In this document: positions 15,152 through 26,369 of the stretch, piece after piece
How positions within the stretch are numbered: position 1 is the stretch's first letter
Layout of the letters: the number at the start of each line of letters is the position of its first letter
Assembly: GCA_017871115.1 (NCBI GenBank)
Contig: JAFCIZ010000007.1
Coordinates: forward strand, 868,001-932,000
Source: Cunninghamella blakesleeana
Lineage: Eukaryota; Mucoromycota; Mucoromycetes; Mucorales; Cunninghamellaceae
Reading direction: 5' to 3'
Length of the DNA stretch: 64,000 bases
Notes under the pieces: model-generated
The model's database searches: none
What the model was told of the DNA's origin: nothing
What the model saw: the letters and a program-made list of their open reading frames with translations, nothing else
Made by a program: the position numbers and the translations under genes

Positions 15152-16918
15152 ATGTATGTTCAACAACCACAAATGTATACTTCTACTACTTCTTCTACCA
15201 GTCATGTATTACCAACAGATTCAACACTCTATCAACAAAATTTAATTAATGTATTGTCGTCTCCAGCACCAGCATCAATACCAGCACCTTTAGATAGTGA
15301 TCAACTAAGTGAATTAGTATCTACTATGATTTATATCATGTGGAATTTAAGAAGATCTTCAGTTATGGCTATACATACGGCTTCTATGCAAGGGGGAAAT
15401 AGGGATATAATTTATTCTCATCCAATTCAACAAGGAGAAACAGCTTTAATTGTTAATGGAGTAGATAAAGCTTTTAAACGATTTTGCCATCAAGTAAAAT
15501 AAGCAATAGAAAAAATAAATATGGCAGATAGATGTATATAAAAGTAACAACAAAACTAAAAGGTGCCTTTTACTATTATTTTCCTTAATTTTATATTATT
15601 TTTAGATTCTCGTAGTAACTCAATTATCAGAATCCGTAGTAATATTATCCTTAAAATATATAGCTATTTTATTACAAAATAATCCAAGAATTCAAGGTGC
15701 AGATGGATCAGAATACCGTCTTTTTATTGTTGCATTATTACTTGGTAAATAAATTATAATAAATAATTACAAACAAATAATAAATAATAAATAAATAAAA
15801 ACATAGAGATTGAATCTGATTAGTATTATTTTTATTATTTTTATTACTTTATTCTTTTTTTAGCAAACAAGTTTCATGATGATAATACTTATACAAATAA
15901 AACTTGGTCAGATATATCACGAATGGAAATAAGTGAATTAAATATCATGGAGTTTGAATTTTTAGATGTGCTAAGGTATCGATTATTTGTACAAAAAGAA
16001 GAGTATGATCAATGGAAAATGGGCTTATTATCTTTTATGACACAATTAAAAAATGTTGCGTTATTACAAGAAGAAAAATTAATGCAATCTACCATAAGAA
16101 ATATAAGCATGGCTTTACAACAACAACAACAACAACTCATATCATCGTCATCATCATCATCATCTATTACTTCTCCCTGCTCTTCTCTTTTAACAACAAC
16201 AGCCACTAATGATAGCCATAGTCTTACACCTGAACAACATTATCTTTATTTACTTTCTAAAACACAGCAACCTATATTACCTCAGCCGCCTCATTCTCCT
16301 TTGACTCGAGTTCCTTTAAGAATACCGATTCATCCTGTATATACAATCACACCTATTCCTTCAACCCACACTACACCTATGATGATTTATTCGCAGCCTC
16401 CATTTATCACGCCTTCCACTTCCACTACATCAGTTAATAACAGTAACAATAGTTTAATTCCTTTAACATCAGCATCGTTTAATAGTAATCCTATGGATTT
16501 TTCTACTTCATCTTCATATCCTCTTCCTCAAACTTCTCAGCCATCATCTATTGTTACTACCTTCCCTACTAGCGCCATCATATCACCATCTTCACATGTT
16601 AAACCCGACCATCAACACCATTATAACCATCATTATCATCATCGGTTTCAACCTTATCAACGTTCACATCATTCTTCACCCATGGATTCTCCTTCTAATA
16701 ATGCATTAAAAAAAGACCATCAAAAAAAATCAAGATTACGTGCCCAATCAAATCCAACATCTTTTGTTTCTCAGGTAAAATAAATAAATAAAATAATCTG
16801 AACGATAATAGTAAAAAAAAAAAAAGGAGTTTGTTTTTTTTATTTATCAGGTTTTTTATTATTATTTTATTGTGATTAGCCATATGATACAACTTATTTC
16901 AAACAATTATATCCCTAG
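15152..16918 (+). CDS. PHO80/CLG1-type cyclin (Pho85-like CDK partner)
   Basis: Cyclin-box protein of the Pcl/Pho80/Clg1 type, expected to activate a Pho85-like CDK. Exons: 15152..about 15493, about 15606..15745, about 15864..16775, and a last exon ending at TAG 16918 (PYDTTYFKQLYP). The cyclin box is seen in ESVVILSLKYIAILLQ, EYRLFIVALLLANKFHDDN (completed across an intron), YTNKTWSDISRMEISELN and MEFEFLDVLRYRLFV. The tissue-type N-terminus precedes it, and a long Ser/Thr/Pro/Gln-rich tail follows with poly-Gln, poly-Ser and His-rich stretches. The KTWSDISRM..ELNIMEFEFL block is characteristic of Pho85 cyclins. Whether it is closer to Clg1 or to Pcl members cannot be decided here. Confidence 0.85.
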
Positions 16919-17246
16919 AATTTTTTCAATGGCGCTCATCAAATCAACATTATTAACATTATTTATATATATATTTATATATTTATTCTATTTTTTTTTT
17001 CTTCCTTTTTTATATATAAACCTTATTGTATATATTATATTATATTTTATTTATGTATAAATATTTATTATCATTCCTTCATATACTTTTATATATATAT
17101 TTATATAAATATATATATTTTTTTTACACATGATGGTTATAATATAAATAGGATTTTTTTTTTTGTGACACTTTTATTTTAAACGCGTGAAATCAATGTG
17201 TATATATAATTTTTTGTGTGTATATATTTTATATAATAATATATAG

Positions 17247-17279
17247 ATCACCAGAGTAAAATGGGAAGGGTCTGGTGAT
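17247..17279. repeat. Inverted repeat, 9-bp arms, 15-nt loop
   Basis: ATCACCAGA at 17247 pairs perfectly with TCTGGTGAT at 17271. The loop is GTAAAATGGGAAGGG. The arms are GC-richer than the surroundings, so chance is less likely than for TA-only repeats. Confidence 0.6.
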
Positions 17280-17608
17280 ATACTAAATAAAGATATCCCG
17301 GCTTATTTATTTATTGAAATCAAAAAAGTTTATTTTTTGATTGGGTTTTTCTTATAAAAGAAAAGAAAAAGAGAATGTTTTAAAAAATCTATTCTTGGGT
17401 GCGTGATTAAAAAGTTTTTTCATTTTCATTCCATTTATTATTTTTTGTTAAAAAAGTCATAAATCTTTATTTTATTTTTATTTTTTCTCTCTATTATTGT
17501 TTATTATAAACTAAATTGAATAAACTTCCCGAATCTAAACAAGCTATCAAAAAAAAAAAAAAAAAAAGAAATATAAACAAATTAAGGTCAGGCGATCTCT
17601 CTCTATGT

Positions 17609-17633
17609 ATGAATCACATTTTAAATGATTCAT
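17609..17633. repeat. Inverted repeat with TGATTCAT arms
   Basis: ATGAATCA at 17609 and TGATTCAT at 17626, separated by 9 nt. Each arm resembles a bZIP (Gcn4/AP-1-like) site with T in place of C at the centre. Binding is inference only. Confidence 0.5.
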
Positions 17634-18096
17634 CCCGGAGATTAAAATAATATAAAAAGAAACGGAAAAAAGTGAAAAAAATTAAAATAAAAAAATATAT
17701 TCTCTATTGTATTTTATTATTATTATTTTATTTTTATTATTGTTTGTATATAAAAAGGAGAAAGAAAGAAAGAAAGATAGAGGGGGAGAAGTTTATAAGG
17801 ATAGATGATAATGGGTTGGGGAGTGAAAGAAGAAAGCGAAAGAGAAAAGCATATGAAGCGATTAAAAAAACGATGGATATGCATTTCGGAGTTGATATCT
17901 AGATTTTTTATTATTTTTTTTTTTTTTTTATTATAGATTAGTATACATGTGTGTGTGTGTGCTACGATTCTCTTTTCATTCTGAACCAACCGTACGAGTC
18001 ATTAAGTGTATGATTTTTTTTTTTATCTTTCGGGCTATCGGAAGGGCTGAGAGAGAAATAATAAATAAAAAAAAAATAAAGTCTTATTAAATAAAC

Positions 18097-18120
18097 ATCA
18101 CATATATTTATATATGTGAT
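18097..18120. repeat. Inverted repeat, 10-bp arms, 4-nt loop
   Basis: ATCACATATA at 18097 pairs perfectly with TATATGTGAT at 18111 around TTTA. It lies about 280 bp upstream of the AreA-domain ORF, possibly in its transcribed leader. Confidence 0.5.
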
Positions 18121-18399
18121 ATGTATTGAAAAATGATCAAAAAGAAAAATTATCAAATGAAAGTTACCAATTATGGGATTCCTTACTTAAATATCCCCTC
18201 AGATTTTTTTTTATTTCTCCATTTTTTTTTTTTTTTTTTCTTTTCTCTCTCTCTTTTCTTTTTTTCTTCTTTTTTTATTCTTTTTCTCTTCTCTACTATT
18301 CCTTACTTATATTCTTTTAAACTATTATTTTTATTTATTTTATTTTATAAACAATAATAATAATATAATAAAAAATAAAACCTTTCCTTTCATTTATAA

Positions 18400-19645
18400 A
18401 TGTTTCAAGACTCAATATTCACTTTGAATCACACAACTTTACATTTCAATGATTTTGATTCACTCACCACCTTGTTACCAGGTAATATAATAATAATAAT
18501 GATAACAATAATAATAATAATGAAAATAATAAAAAGAAAATTCATGTATAAATATATATATATAAAGGCTTTTTGTTTATTAGTATTATTATTTTTCTAA
18601 TTCAATGTATTATTATTTTATTTATATTATTATGTATTTTTTTATACTATAATTATTTTATACAGTCTTTTCAAAATATAAAAAGTTTATGGAAAATGGA
18701 ACTCGGTTAGAAAATTTATCATGGCGATTATGGCATCAACAACAAAAGTTTGTCCCACCTAACTTGTCACTGTCAGCTGGTAAACCTTGCCACGAGGTCT
18801 CACAAAAGAAACAAACCCAGCATGATCAGGTGTTAAATGAAAAACATAATATGATAGAATATCCATCCACTTCCACTACTCCAACAACAACTACGAATAA
18901 TAATAATAGTAGAACTACAACACCTTCCCTTACAGATTCTTATCAACATGATGATGAAGAAGATGAAGATGATGATTATTTATATGATGAAGAAGATGAT
19001 GATGATTATTTGTACGATGATGAAGATGACTATTTATATGATGATGATGATGAAGAAGACGATTATTATGATGAAGAAGAAGAATTGAGAAAATTAAAGG
19101 AAGCTATTCGTTTACATAAAGAAAAAAAATTAAATCAATATTCTTTTGAAAAAACACCTCCAAGACCCTTAACTCAACAGCCTTCTTTATTATCTGCTTT
19201 ATTTAAAACACCTCCTTCATCAAATTCCTCTTCTACTACTACCACTTCCTCCTCTTCAACTTCTTCAACAGATCTAAACCAACAAACTTATCGCTCTCAT
19301 CACCATCATCACCCTTCCTATCCTTCTCTTGCCCCTACTTCTACAACAATTAATAACAACAATAATAAAGATGCTCTTTTCAAAGAAGAATTAACCGAAA
19401 GCTTACGAAATAATGTTTTATGGGAACATTTACAACAAAAATCAATCATGTACACAAAAAGAAATCAACGTTCTTATTATCGTCACCCCTCTCATACTAC
19501 TTCAACAACAACAATGAATCCTTCTCTTCCTACTCAACATTATCACCATCCTTCTCAATATAGATCTCTTTATAATCATAATACTAATACTAATAATACG
19601 AATTCTTCAGATCATGGATGGCTGGAACATTTTCATGGATGGTAA
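18400..19645 (+). CDS. Protein with AreA-GATA N-terminal domain (DUF1752 type), no zinc finger
   Basis: Two exons: 18400 to about 18481 (MFQDSIFTLNHTTLHFNDFD) and about 18666..19645, joined in frame (LLP G|TC TTTTCA). Across the junction the protein reads FSKYKKFMENGTRLENLSWR then LWHQQQKF. This matches the short fungal domain at the N-terminus of AreA-type GATA factors (Pfam PF08550 as I recall it), whose hallmark is R-LENLSWR-W. The rest is low complexity: a very acidic Asp/Glu/Tyr block around residues 120-165, Ser/Thr-rich stretches and His runs. No C-x2-C zinc finger is present. This domain occurs in many fungal regulators without a GATA finger. Inferred role: transcription or signalling regulator, not demonstrated. 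Confidence 0.78.
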
Positions 19646-20538
19646 AAATATAAATTCCTTTTATATATTTACCCCACTGATTTAAAACGATTATTTTTTT
19701 TTTAAAAAAAAAAAAAAAAAAAAATCCATACAATGAAAAAAAAAAAAAAAAACATTTATAAAGAAATATATTATTTGATATAGTATATATATACATTTTA
19801 ATTTAAACATGGTTTTTTACAAGACCTTTTTTTTCTATTATTTATTTATTTATTTATATAATTTTCCATCTATTTTACATATATATATATAATCTTCATC
19901 CTATTCATTCATTCATCATATATAAAATAACTAATTATATCTTCATCCTTTTTTCATAAAAATCAAAGAAATAAAGAACTGTTTTGGTTTATTTATAATT
20001 ATTAAAATGGGTCTTTTGATTTTTTTTATTTATATATATATATTGTCAATTTCGTAAAAAAAAAAAAAAACTTTTAAGGAGCTTTCTCCAAGTTGTCATG
20101 CTGTTTATTTGAATGGGTATGATCAAAATAAATATGTGCTGGACTCCTAATTTTATTTTGGAAATATTTTTTCTTTCTATTTATTTATTTATTTTATATA
20201 TAAAATCATTTCACACACAAATTATTTGGCTAATCATTTAAAATCTATTAGGTCATATGATATCAATTTAAGGTATTCCATATAACCTTAAAGTCGTTAT
20301 ACTTTTTATATATATATATTTATATACATTGTTTTATAATATGAACCAATATTTTTTGTATTCTATTTTATTTTTTGGATCAAACCATGAACATTATTTT
20401 TGGATCAAATTAAATAAATTATGAGTAAATTAAAAAATTTTTTAAAAGAAAGAGAGAGAGAGAAATACAACGTACATAATTTATTTTATATATCATTTGA
20501 CCATATTAAATATCTATATATAAATATGTTTTTTTTTT
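19646..20538. other. Convergent intergenic region
   Basis: Between the AreA-domain gene and the gelsolin-like gene, which converge. Poly-A/T tracts at 19690-19751 and TA microsatellites. No gene recognised. Confidence 0.45.
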
Positions 20539-22748
20539 TTACCAACCTTTCCAACCATCTAATTGAGCTTCAAATAATTCATCTTGAGCGCCTTCAATAA
20601 TGACACAAATAGGGGTGAAAGGAGATAAATCGGTATTATCTTTAAGATAAGATTGAGCATAATCTAAACTATGACGGCGTTCTTTACGGCTAGCTTCTTT
20701 TCCAACCCAAACATAAATTTCATGAGTAACATCTAAAATAAAGACATCCTTGGTATCAAACATATCCTTGGTGATTTTGCCTTGGGCTACTTGTTCCAAT
20801 TTCAATTGACGAAGAACATTGGCATGAAGACGTAATAATCTAGGTTCTCTTCCTTCATCCTTTTTAATTTCTTCATCTTGTTCTTCTTCATTTTCAAGGA
20901 TATTGGCTTCTTCTTCGGCTGTTCCAAGTGCTTCCCAGAATGCTTTTTGTCCGCCACGGTTTTGTTCTATATATTAATTAAATATAATATATATATCGTT
21001 ATTTTATAAATTCATATCAATCATTTACTCAATCCAATAATATATATATATATATAAATCCTAATTTTTATTTTTATTTTTTCATATATTTAAATACTTT
21101 ACCTACAACTTCCATAGATCCTCTACCATTACGTTCGCTAATTAATTGAGAAATAAATTCAGCAGCTTTAGCCTTTTCCACACCACGAGATTGAGTACCT
21201 TGCCAAGAATAAATCACATCGCCAGTATCCAAAACAAAGACAGCATGAGAATTTAAACTTTCAGCTTTCAAAGGAACTTCGGAGATCACTACAGCATTTT
21301 GTGTACGAGTGCCTTCCAAAGATGTAGGACGATGTACTCTTAATAAACGAGTGTGTAATTCTTCTTCTTCCACATGATTAAATCCACTATCAAATCCACC
21401 TTGTAAATAAGTAATACTCTTGAAATAACTTTTAAATAACTTGGATTCATATTTTTGAACTTCACGATGTTGAGTGGCTAAAGTATCTAAAACTGTATAT
21501 AAATATGGAATAACCATGAAAATATAAAATAAGAATAATAATTAATTAATACTCTTTGATATCACCATTAGCATATCCATATATCTGTGTATTTATATTA
21601 TATCCTTTACAGTCATCTAATTCAACGGTTTTGTAAGCAGCAGTGCCAGCTTCATCTTGGGACGTTTCAAGACCAAGCCAAAAATGAATATTATGTACAA
21701 GTTTATCAGAATCACCATGCTTAGTAGTCTATAATAATAATAAATTAATTATAGTAAAAAATAAAAAAATAAATAGTACATATAAGCACATGAATATGTA
21801 TATCCGTTTATCCTATTTTAAGACCATTACTTCACCTTATCAAAAATAAACCCAACTAATACCCATATATTTATATATATTTTTTTATTATTATAATATA
21901 CTCATTCATATTATTACTATTATTATTATTTTTATTATTGTTATTCTATTTGTTAATCCTATTTTATTTTATTTTATTTCTTTACCTTGAGAAGAACATA
22001 ACTATCACCTTGATAGAATTGACCATATTGGTTTTTAGGTACAGGAATCAATTGAAAGTTTTGAACGCGCCAAATCCAAATACCACTGTTATTTTATAAG
22101 TATATTTATATATGTATTAGTATGTCAGTAACTTTCTTCTTCTTATTACTAACAATAATATTATTATTCATTAAACTATGATTCTCTATATATTTACGTT
22201 TCATGACCAATAGGGGAACCTTCATAGTTCCAAGCAGTTTCTAAAGCTCCTTCTTCTTTACGATGTTGTTTTTCGAGGTCAGAACCAAAGTTAGCTAAAT
22301 TGGTTTCATCTAATCCTATAATAACTTGTGATTAATAAATGTACATATATATTGTTATGTATTATGTATATATATTTATTTATTTATTTTCGAAACTTTA
22401 CTCCAAGTTGAATTTTTTAACATTATAAGTAGCTGAAATATATATGTATATCTATAAATATGATATAAATAATGAAAGAGCAGTAAAAAAAAAAAGATAA
22501 AAATGAGGTTTATAAAATAAAAATATATTTAGTGCGCGTACCTTTTTTGGATTCATTACCGAAACTTATTTTTAAATCGCCGCTGTAAAATAAAAATAAA
22601 AATACCAAGACATTTTCATGCACTTTTTACTTGCCAATCAAATAATCATGACCAAAAAAATATATTGTAAAAAAATAGTCATTGATGTTTATTATGATTA
22701 TGATTATTATTATATTGATATAATAAAATAAAATTACATTTTCATCAT
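20539..22748 (-). CDS. Gelsolin/severin-type actin-severing protein
   Basis: Actin-filament severing/capping protein built of gelsolin repeats. Exons on the minus strand carry, in order: GDLKISFGNESKKG, LDETNLANFGSDLEKQH, the first repeat with GIWIWRVQNFQLIPVP and GDSYVLLKTTKHG, HNIHFWLGLETSQDEAGTAA, the block ITYLQGGFDSGFNHVEEEE, the second repeat with SHAVFVLDTGDVIYSWQG, and the third with TKDVFILDVTHEIYVWVG, ending GWKGW at 20539. FWLGxxTSQDEAGTAA is the classic gelsolin-domain calcium/actin block. Three repeats and a total near 400 aa fit severin/fragmin/CapG rather than six-repeat gelsolin. The first exon is uncertain: an ATG at 22748 with a donor 11 nt later restores the frame, giving a very short start exon. 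Confidence 0.88.
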
Positions 22749-22929
22749 ATGAAGATAACAATTATGTATTTTATTTAATTGCTAGGCTCTTCTTTTTTCA
22801 TTATGTTATCATCACCTATTACCTATTCATATATATATTTAAGAAAAAAAAAGTAAAAATATTTTTTTATTTCATTTACTGTTTCAAATATAGCCTATTT
22901 TACTACTGTCATTATTATCATAAGTATTT

Positions 22930-24015
22930 TCATATTACCGTACTACTATTCATTTTATCAGGATAGGTAGCACGAACAACCTGTGGAGGAGGTCTATCAT
23001 TCTTTTTTTTTTTTATCATCATTATTCTCTTTTTATGAATACGACTATAATTACTACTATTGCTACTGTTACTACTGCTACTAATACTAATACTACTACT
23101 ACTTCCATTACTATTACAACCATGACCATTACTAATCTTATTATTTTCCAAAACCTTGTTTTTTTTAACCATTATTATTATTTCCTTGCTTCTCTTAACA
23201 AATTTATGAGGACGCTTCGTATTAAAATTTCGATAAATACTTGATATAAACCAGAGGGCTAACCAATGTTGCTCAGCGTAGTCTATACAGATTCCAACAT
23301 GACGGCACTTTTTTTCCAATGTCTGAATTAGATGCTGTTTTTGTATATTTTTTAGAGCTGATAAATTTTTATAATAGGTATTATCCTTTTCTATTGATTG
23401 ATCAATGATAATACCAACCATGTTTTGGATGATTTTATATAATATACATGCTAATGTCCATTGTCGTGGACCGATAAAACAGAGATGGGCTGGAATTTTT
23501 TTAATTTTATGCGGATCAGAATCATAAAGGAATCGATAATCATTTAAATTGAATTGGATATTTGGTAATAGAAGAATAAGTTTTTCAATAATGATGGTTT
23601 TCGATAATGCAAAATTCCCTTTTGGCTTTTGAATGATTTTTGATTGACCACACGTATTTCCATTGGTCATCAATGGATTGATTTTATCATCATTATTATG
23701 GTCTTCTTCTTCATCATCGTCATCAATATCACCTTCTGATTCATTTTCTACTACATTTTTTTCAACATGATAATCTTCATCATCACCAGCATTTCCTTCT
23801 ACTTCTTCATCACCGCCTTCATTGTCTTCATCATCTTCTGCTACACTATTATAATTGCCACTCTTTATTTCTTTTATATTTAATAGTTCTAATATTTTTT
23901 GTTGATCCTTTTTTATTGTTTTTATATCATCCTTTAACCCATTCATTTGTTCTACCAAGTATCTTAAAAGAATAGCAGTTGTTGGATCATAAGATGAGGC
24001 TGAGCGAATTGTCAT
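22930..24015 (-). CDS. Unrecognised 361-aa protein, founder-like member of a local paralogous family
   Basis: Single-exon ORF, start MTIRSASSYDPTTAILLRYL. Residues about 20-50 look coiled-coil (EQMNGLKDDIKTIKKDQQ). A strongly acidic stretch follows (about 58-110). The core at about 110-285 contains KLILLLPNIQFNLNDYRFLY, RQWTLACILYKIIQNMVGII and CIDYAEQHWLALWFISSIYR. A Ser/Asn-rich and basic tail ends the protein (IHKKRIMMIKKKKNDR). The core lines up with the ORFs at 28389..28976 and 36692..37304, block for block: ELIQL..IDLNNYSHLYENEP, WKDAIVLYKIIYNKILGII, NRAKNFWLVDYFASTCYK. I know no described domain with this pattern. It lies about 180 bp upstream of the gelsolin gene on the same strand; splicing into that gene would be out of frame. 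Confidence 0.7.
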   Translation of the reverse strand: MTIRSASSYDPTTAILLRYLVEQMNGLKDDIKTIKKDQQKILELLNIKEIKSGNYNSVAEDDEDNEGGDEEVEGNAGDDEDYHVEKNVVENESEGDIDDDDEEEDHNNDDKINPLMTNGNTCGQSKIIQKPKGNFALSKTIIIEKLILLLPNIQFNLNDYRFLYDSDPHKIKKIPAHLCFIGPRQWTLACILYKIIQNMVGIIIDQSIEKDNTYYKNLSALKNIQKQHLIQTLEKKCRHVGICIDYAEQHWLALWFISSIYRNFNTKRPHKFVKRSKEIIIMVKKNKVLENNKISNGHGCNSNGSSSSISISSSSNSSNSSNYSRIHKKRIMMIKKKKNDRPPPQVVRATYPDKMNSSTVI

Positions 24016-24577
24016 TATAAAATAGAATGGATTAAATAAAGAAGAAAAAGAAAAAGAAAAATGAAGAAATATGAATTAATTATATTTACGTGACAACTTT
24101 CCATTTTTTTTAATTCTCTTTGTTTTAATTTTATCAAATTTCACTACCCACTCCCTCAAATTATATAATTTATCATTTGACTCATTTATTATTATATTTT
24201 ATCTTTTTAGAATTTGCTTTTTGTTATCAGGTTTCCACTTTTATTTAAAACTATTTAATTTTTTTGCGTTGAAATAAGTATTATTACCCCAAGAATCAAG
24301 AACACAGCATGTATAAAAAGTATTCCAAAAAGTCGGTTGTACTTAATTAAATTGCTATGTACTTTGTATTATATATGTGTATGCATATTCGTTTAAATAA
24401 AATATTTTTATATCATTTTCTTCGTTTTAATAAAAAAATATCATATATATTTGCGTTTTCACAACTAATAAACCTCTATACTTATTGAAATCGGACCTAA
24501 ATTGGCTTGTATTTCTTATTTCTCGGATACTATCATTATTACTATTATCTTATTTCAACTATCTTGCAAGTTATACC

Positions 24578-24617
<40 letters not shown>

Positions 24618-25090
24618 AAACATTTTATATATAGATAAAAAAAAAAAGAATATAAAGAGTAAAGATCAAAAAAAAAGGTTAGATTTTTATATAAAAAATT
24701 TATATTTAAGCATTGCTATACTCTTGTTAATTTCTTACATTATTAAAAAATTGCTTCAATAAAAAATAATCATGTTAAATTTAATGTTTTAAAAATCATA
24801 ATTGTGTAAGGGACGAAGAATATTGATGTAGTATGAAGGAGATAGACTTATATAAAGAATTATTGGATTGAGCAGTAATGTTACTGAAACAGTAATCACC
24901 TAGTTCCTAGAATTTGCCCTCATACTTCGTAAATATTTTTTTAAATAATCTTGTATTGAAGTCATTAAATAGTTCCAAATTACGAGAATTTGATAGGACA
25001 AAATAACTAGTTTGGTTAAATATAAACCAAAATAAAATGATAAAATTAAAATAATGTTTTTTTTTAAAAAAAATTGAGTCCAATAAATGT

Positions 25091-25091
<1 letters not shown>

Positions 25092-25146
<55 letters not shown>
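25092..25146 (+). repeat. Poly-A tract, 55 bp
   Basis: Uninterrupted A run. It is followed by CGATGTCAAAAAG, partly echoing AATGTCAAAA just before it. It could be the poly-A end of an old retroposed sequence, or simply slippage. Confidence 0.9.
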
Positions 25147-25147
<1 letters not shown>

Positions 25148-25227
25148 GATGTCAAAAAGAATATATTATTTATTATAATATTTATTTTTGTGTAAATTTA
25201 ATTTTTTATTTAAAATCGATTGTTATT

Positions 25228-25259
25228 TTTTGAGTTTTCATTATTTTTTAAACTCAAAA
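25228..25259. repeat. Inverted repeat just outside the DIRS-A left end
   Basis: TTTTGAGTTT at 25228 and AAACTCAAAA at 25250 are perfect 10-bp arms around 12 nt. TTTTTGAGTTTAAATAAATA also occurs in the DIRS-A terminal repeat, so this may be a remnant of another DIRS terminus. Confidence 0.5.
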
Positions 25260-25291
25260 TAGTCTTTCATTAATTACATTTCGAGCTTTGC

Positions 25292-25391
25292 GATCTAAGT
25301 TGTTATCATTCTTTTAACTTTATTCGAACATTGTACTAAAAATAAATTTATATCTTTATAATTTTTGAGTTTAAATAAATATTTTTTTTTT
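25292..25391 (+). repeat. DIRS-A left inverted terminal repeat
   Basis: Begins GATCTAAGTTGTTATCATTC and runs to ATTTTTGAGTTTAAATAAAT. It matches the right repeat in inverse orientation with few differences. The outer 20 bp (25272..25291) differ from the right end. Confidence 0.85.
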
Positions 25392-25450
25392 TTATTTTTT
25401 TTTTTCATCTTTTCGTTCGAACATTTGTACGCTCTGGTTACCGACGTTTA

Positions 25451-26023
25451 ATGGATCCTACAATCGAAAATCAACCTAATGACGCTACTGATCAACCACC
25501 AGCTTGGGCCCTTGCCCTCTTCAACAGATTGGCAACAATTGAGGCACAAGTCACCAGCTCGCCGCTCATCAACTCGGATCCACACATCTCCATTAGGACC
25601 CCAGGATCAGACTTCACTCCTTCAGAACAATTACTCCAACGTTTTCCATTTATTACAGAAGACTTCTTTAGACGGCCTCTTTCAGACAATGAACGTAGAC
25701 GCTTTCTATTTGAATGTCCTAAAAACACACTACGTGATTACGATCCTCCTCAACTTAATAAGATTAATTTATCAAATAATGCAAAACGTCATGATACACA
25801 ACTTCAGGATATTCAGTATCGTCTGTCAGGAATTACTCGTCCAATCGATCTATTCGCTCATCAGCTCACTCATGAAAATTGGATAGTGGATTCACTTCAC
25901 CAACGATATTCTGAAATGGTTCAAATCATCCACGAATTACTATCAGATCTGGCTTCTCATTGTTGTATTTATCCTATTAAAACATATTATTCAACTAATA
26001 TTAATATAATATCAACATCATAA
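25451..26023 (+). CDS. DIRS-A gag-like protein, C-terminally degraded
   Basis: 190-aa ORF beginning MDPTIENQPNDATDQPPAWA. It continues with FNRLATIEAQ and PFITEDFFRRPLSDNERRRF, then CPKNTLRDYDPPQLNK and QYRLSGITRPIDLFAHQL. The Y-x-P-P-x-L-N block and the TRPID-(L/F) block are what I associate with ORF1 of fungal DIRS elements. Coding-like composition stops near residue 175, after which the reading frame runs into AT-rich sequence, so the native C-terminus is lost. The start lies just inside the left terminal repeat. Identification rests on context and pattern, not on a search. Confidence 0.65.
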   Translation: MDPTIENQPNDATDQPPAWALALFNRLATIEAQVTSSPLINSDPHISIRTPGSDFTPSEQLLQRFPFITEDFFRRPLSDNERRRFLFECPKNTLRDYDPPQLNKINLSNNAKRHDTQLQDIQYRLSGITRPIDLFAHQLTHENWIVDSLHQRYSEMVQIIHELLSDLASHCCIYPIKTYYSTNINIISTS

Positions 26024-26060
26024 TTATTTATTATAAGATATCATTTATTTAAACAATATA

Positions 26061-26102
26061 ACTATACTATACTATACTATACTATACTATACTATACTAT
26101 AC
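26061..26102 (+). repeat. ACTAT pentanucleotide microsatellite
   Basis: Eight perfect ACTAT units plus AC, within the RT-deleted part of DIRS-A. Confidence 0.95.
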
Positions 26103-26369
26103 ACTAAGTAACACGCAAACAGGAATAACGGTAGTACCATATTCCTTATTATTACTATATAATTAAACCCCTAAAATATATCCACATATAAATACCTATT
26201 TTATTTTATTTTCTAATAAACAATCAACAGTTTCACAATATCTCTTTTGTCTTAACTTTTATTTTTTCTTTACCAAACCTAACAAAGGGTACAAAACTGC
26301 CACAACCATCTTCAAAAAATGGTGCGCTGATGACAAACATGATCATAAAAGTCTTACAACGACAATATT

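Larger units (their letters stand above)
16919..18399. promoter_or_regulatory. Long upstream region of the AreA-domain gene, with inverted repeats
   Basis: Nearly 1.5 kb with no convincing coding sequence; ORFs here are low-complexity. It holds three perfect inverted repeats (17247..17279, 17609..17633, 18097..18120), pyrimidine tracts (18210-18300) and TA-rich DNA. It presumably contains the cyclin 3' end and the promoter plus 5' leader of the next gene. Confidence 0.45.
24016..25271. other. Intergenic, edge of the accessory island
   Basis: No convincing gene; the one ORF here is poly-Phe/poly-Lys low complexity. It includes poly-T/poly-A at about 24580-24620, a 55-A run at 25092..25146 and an inverted repeat at 25228..25259 next to DIRS-A. 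Confidence 0.5.

Noticed and set aside
17672..18357. Several 60-90 aa ORFs rich in Lys or Phe
   Set aside because: Composition follows AT-rich and pyrimidine tracts; no conserved motif and no splice partner.
22583..22932. Splicing of the 361-aa ORF into the gelsolin gene (donor after AGTAGTACG)
   Set aside because: The donor is in phase 0 but the acceptor exon needs another phase, so the joined frame would be wrong.
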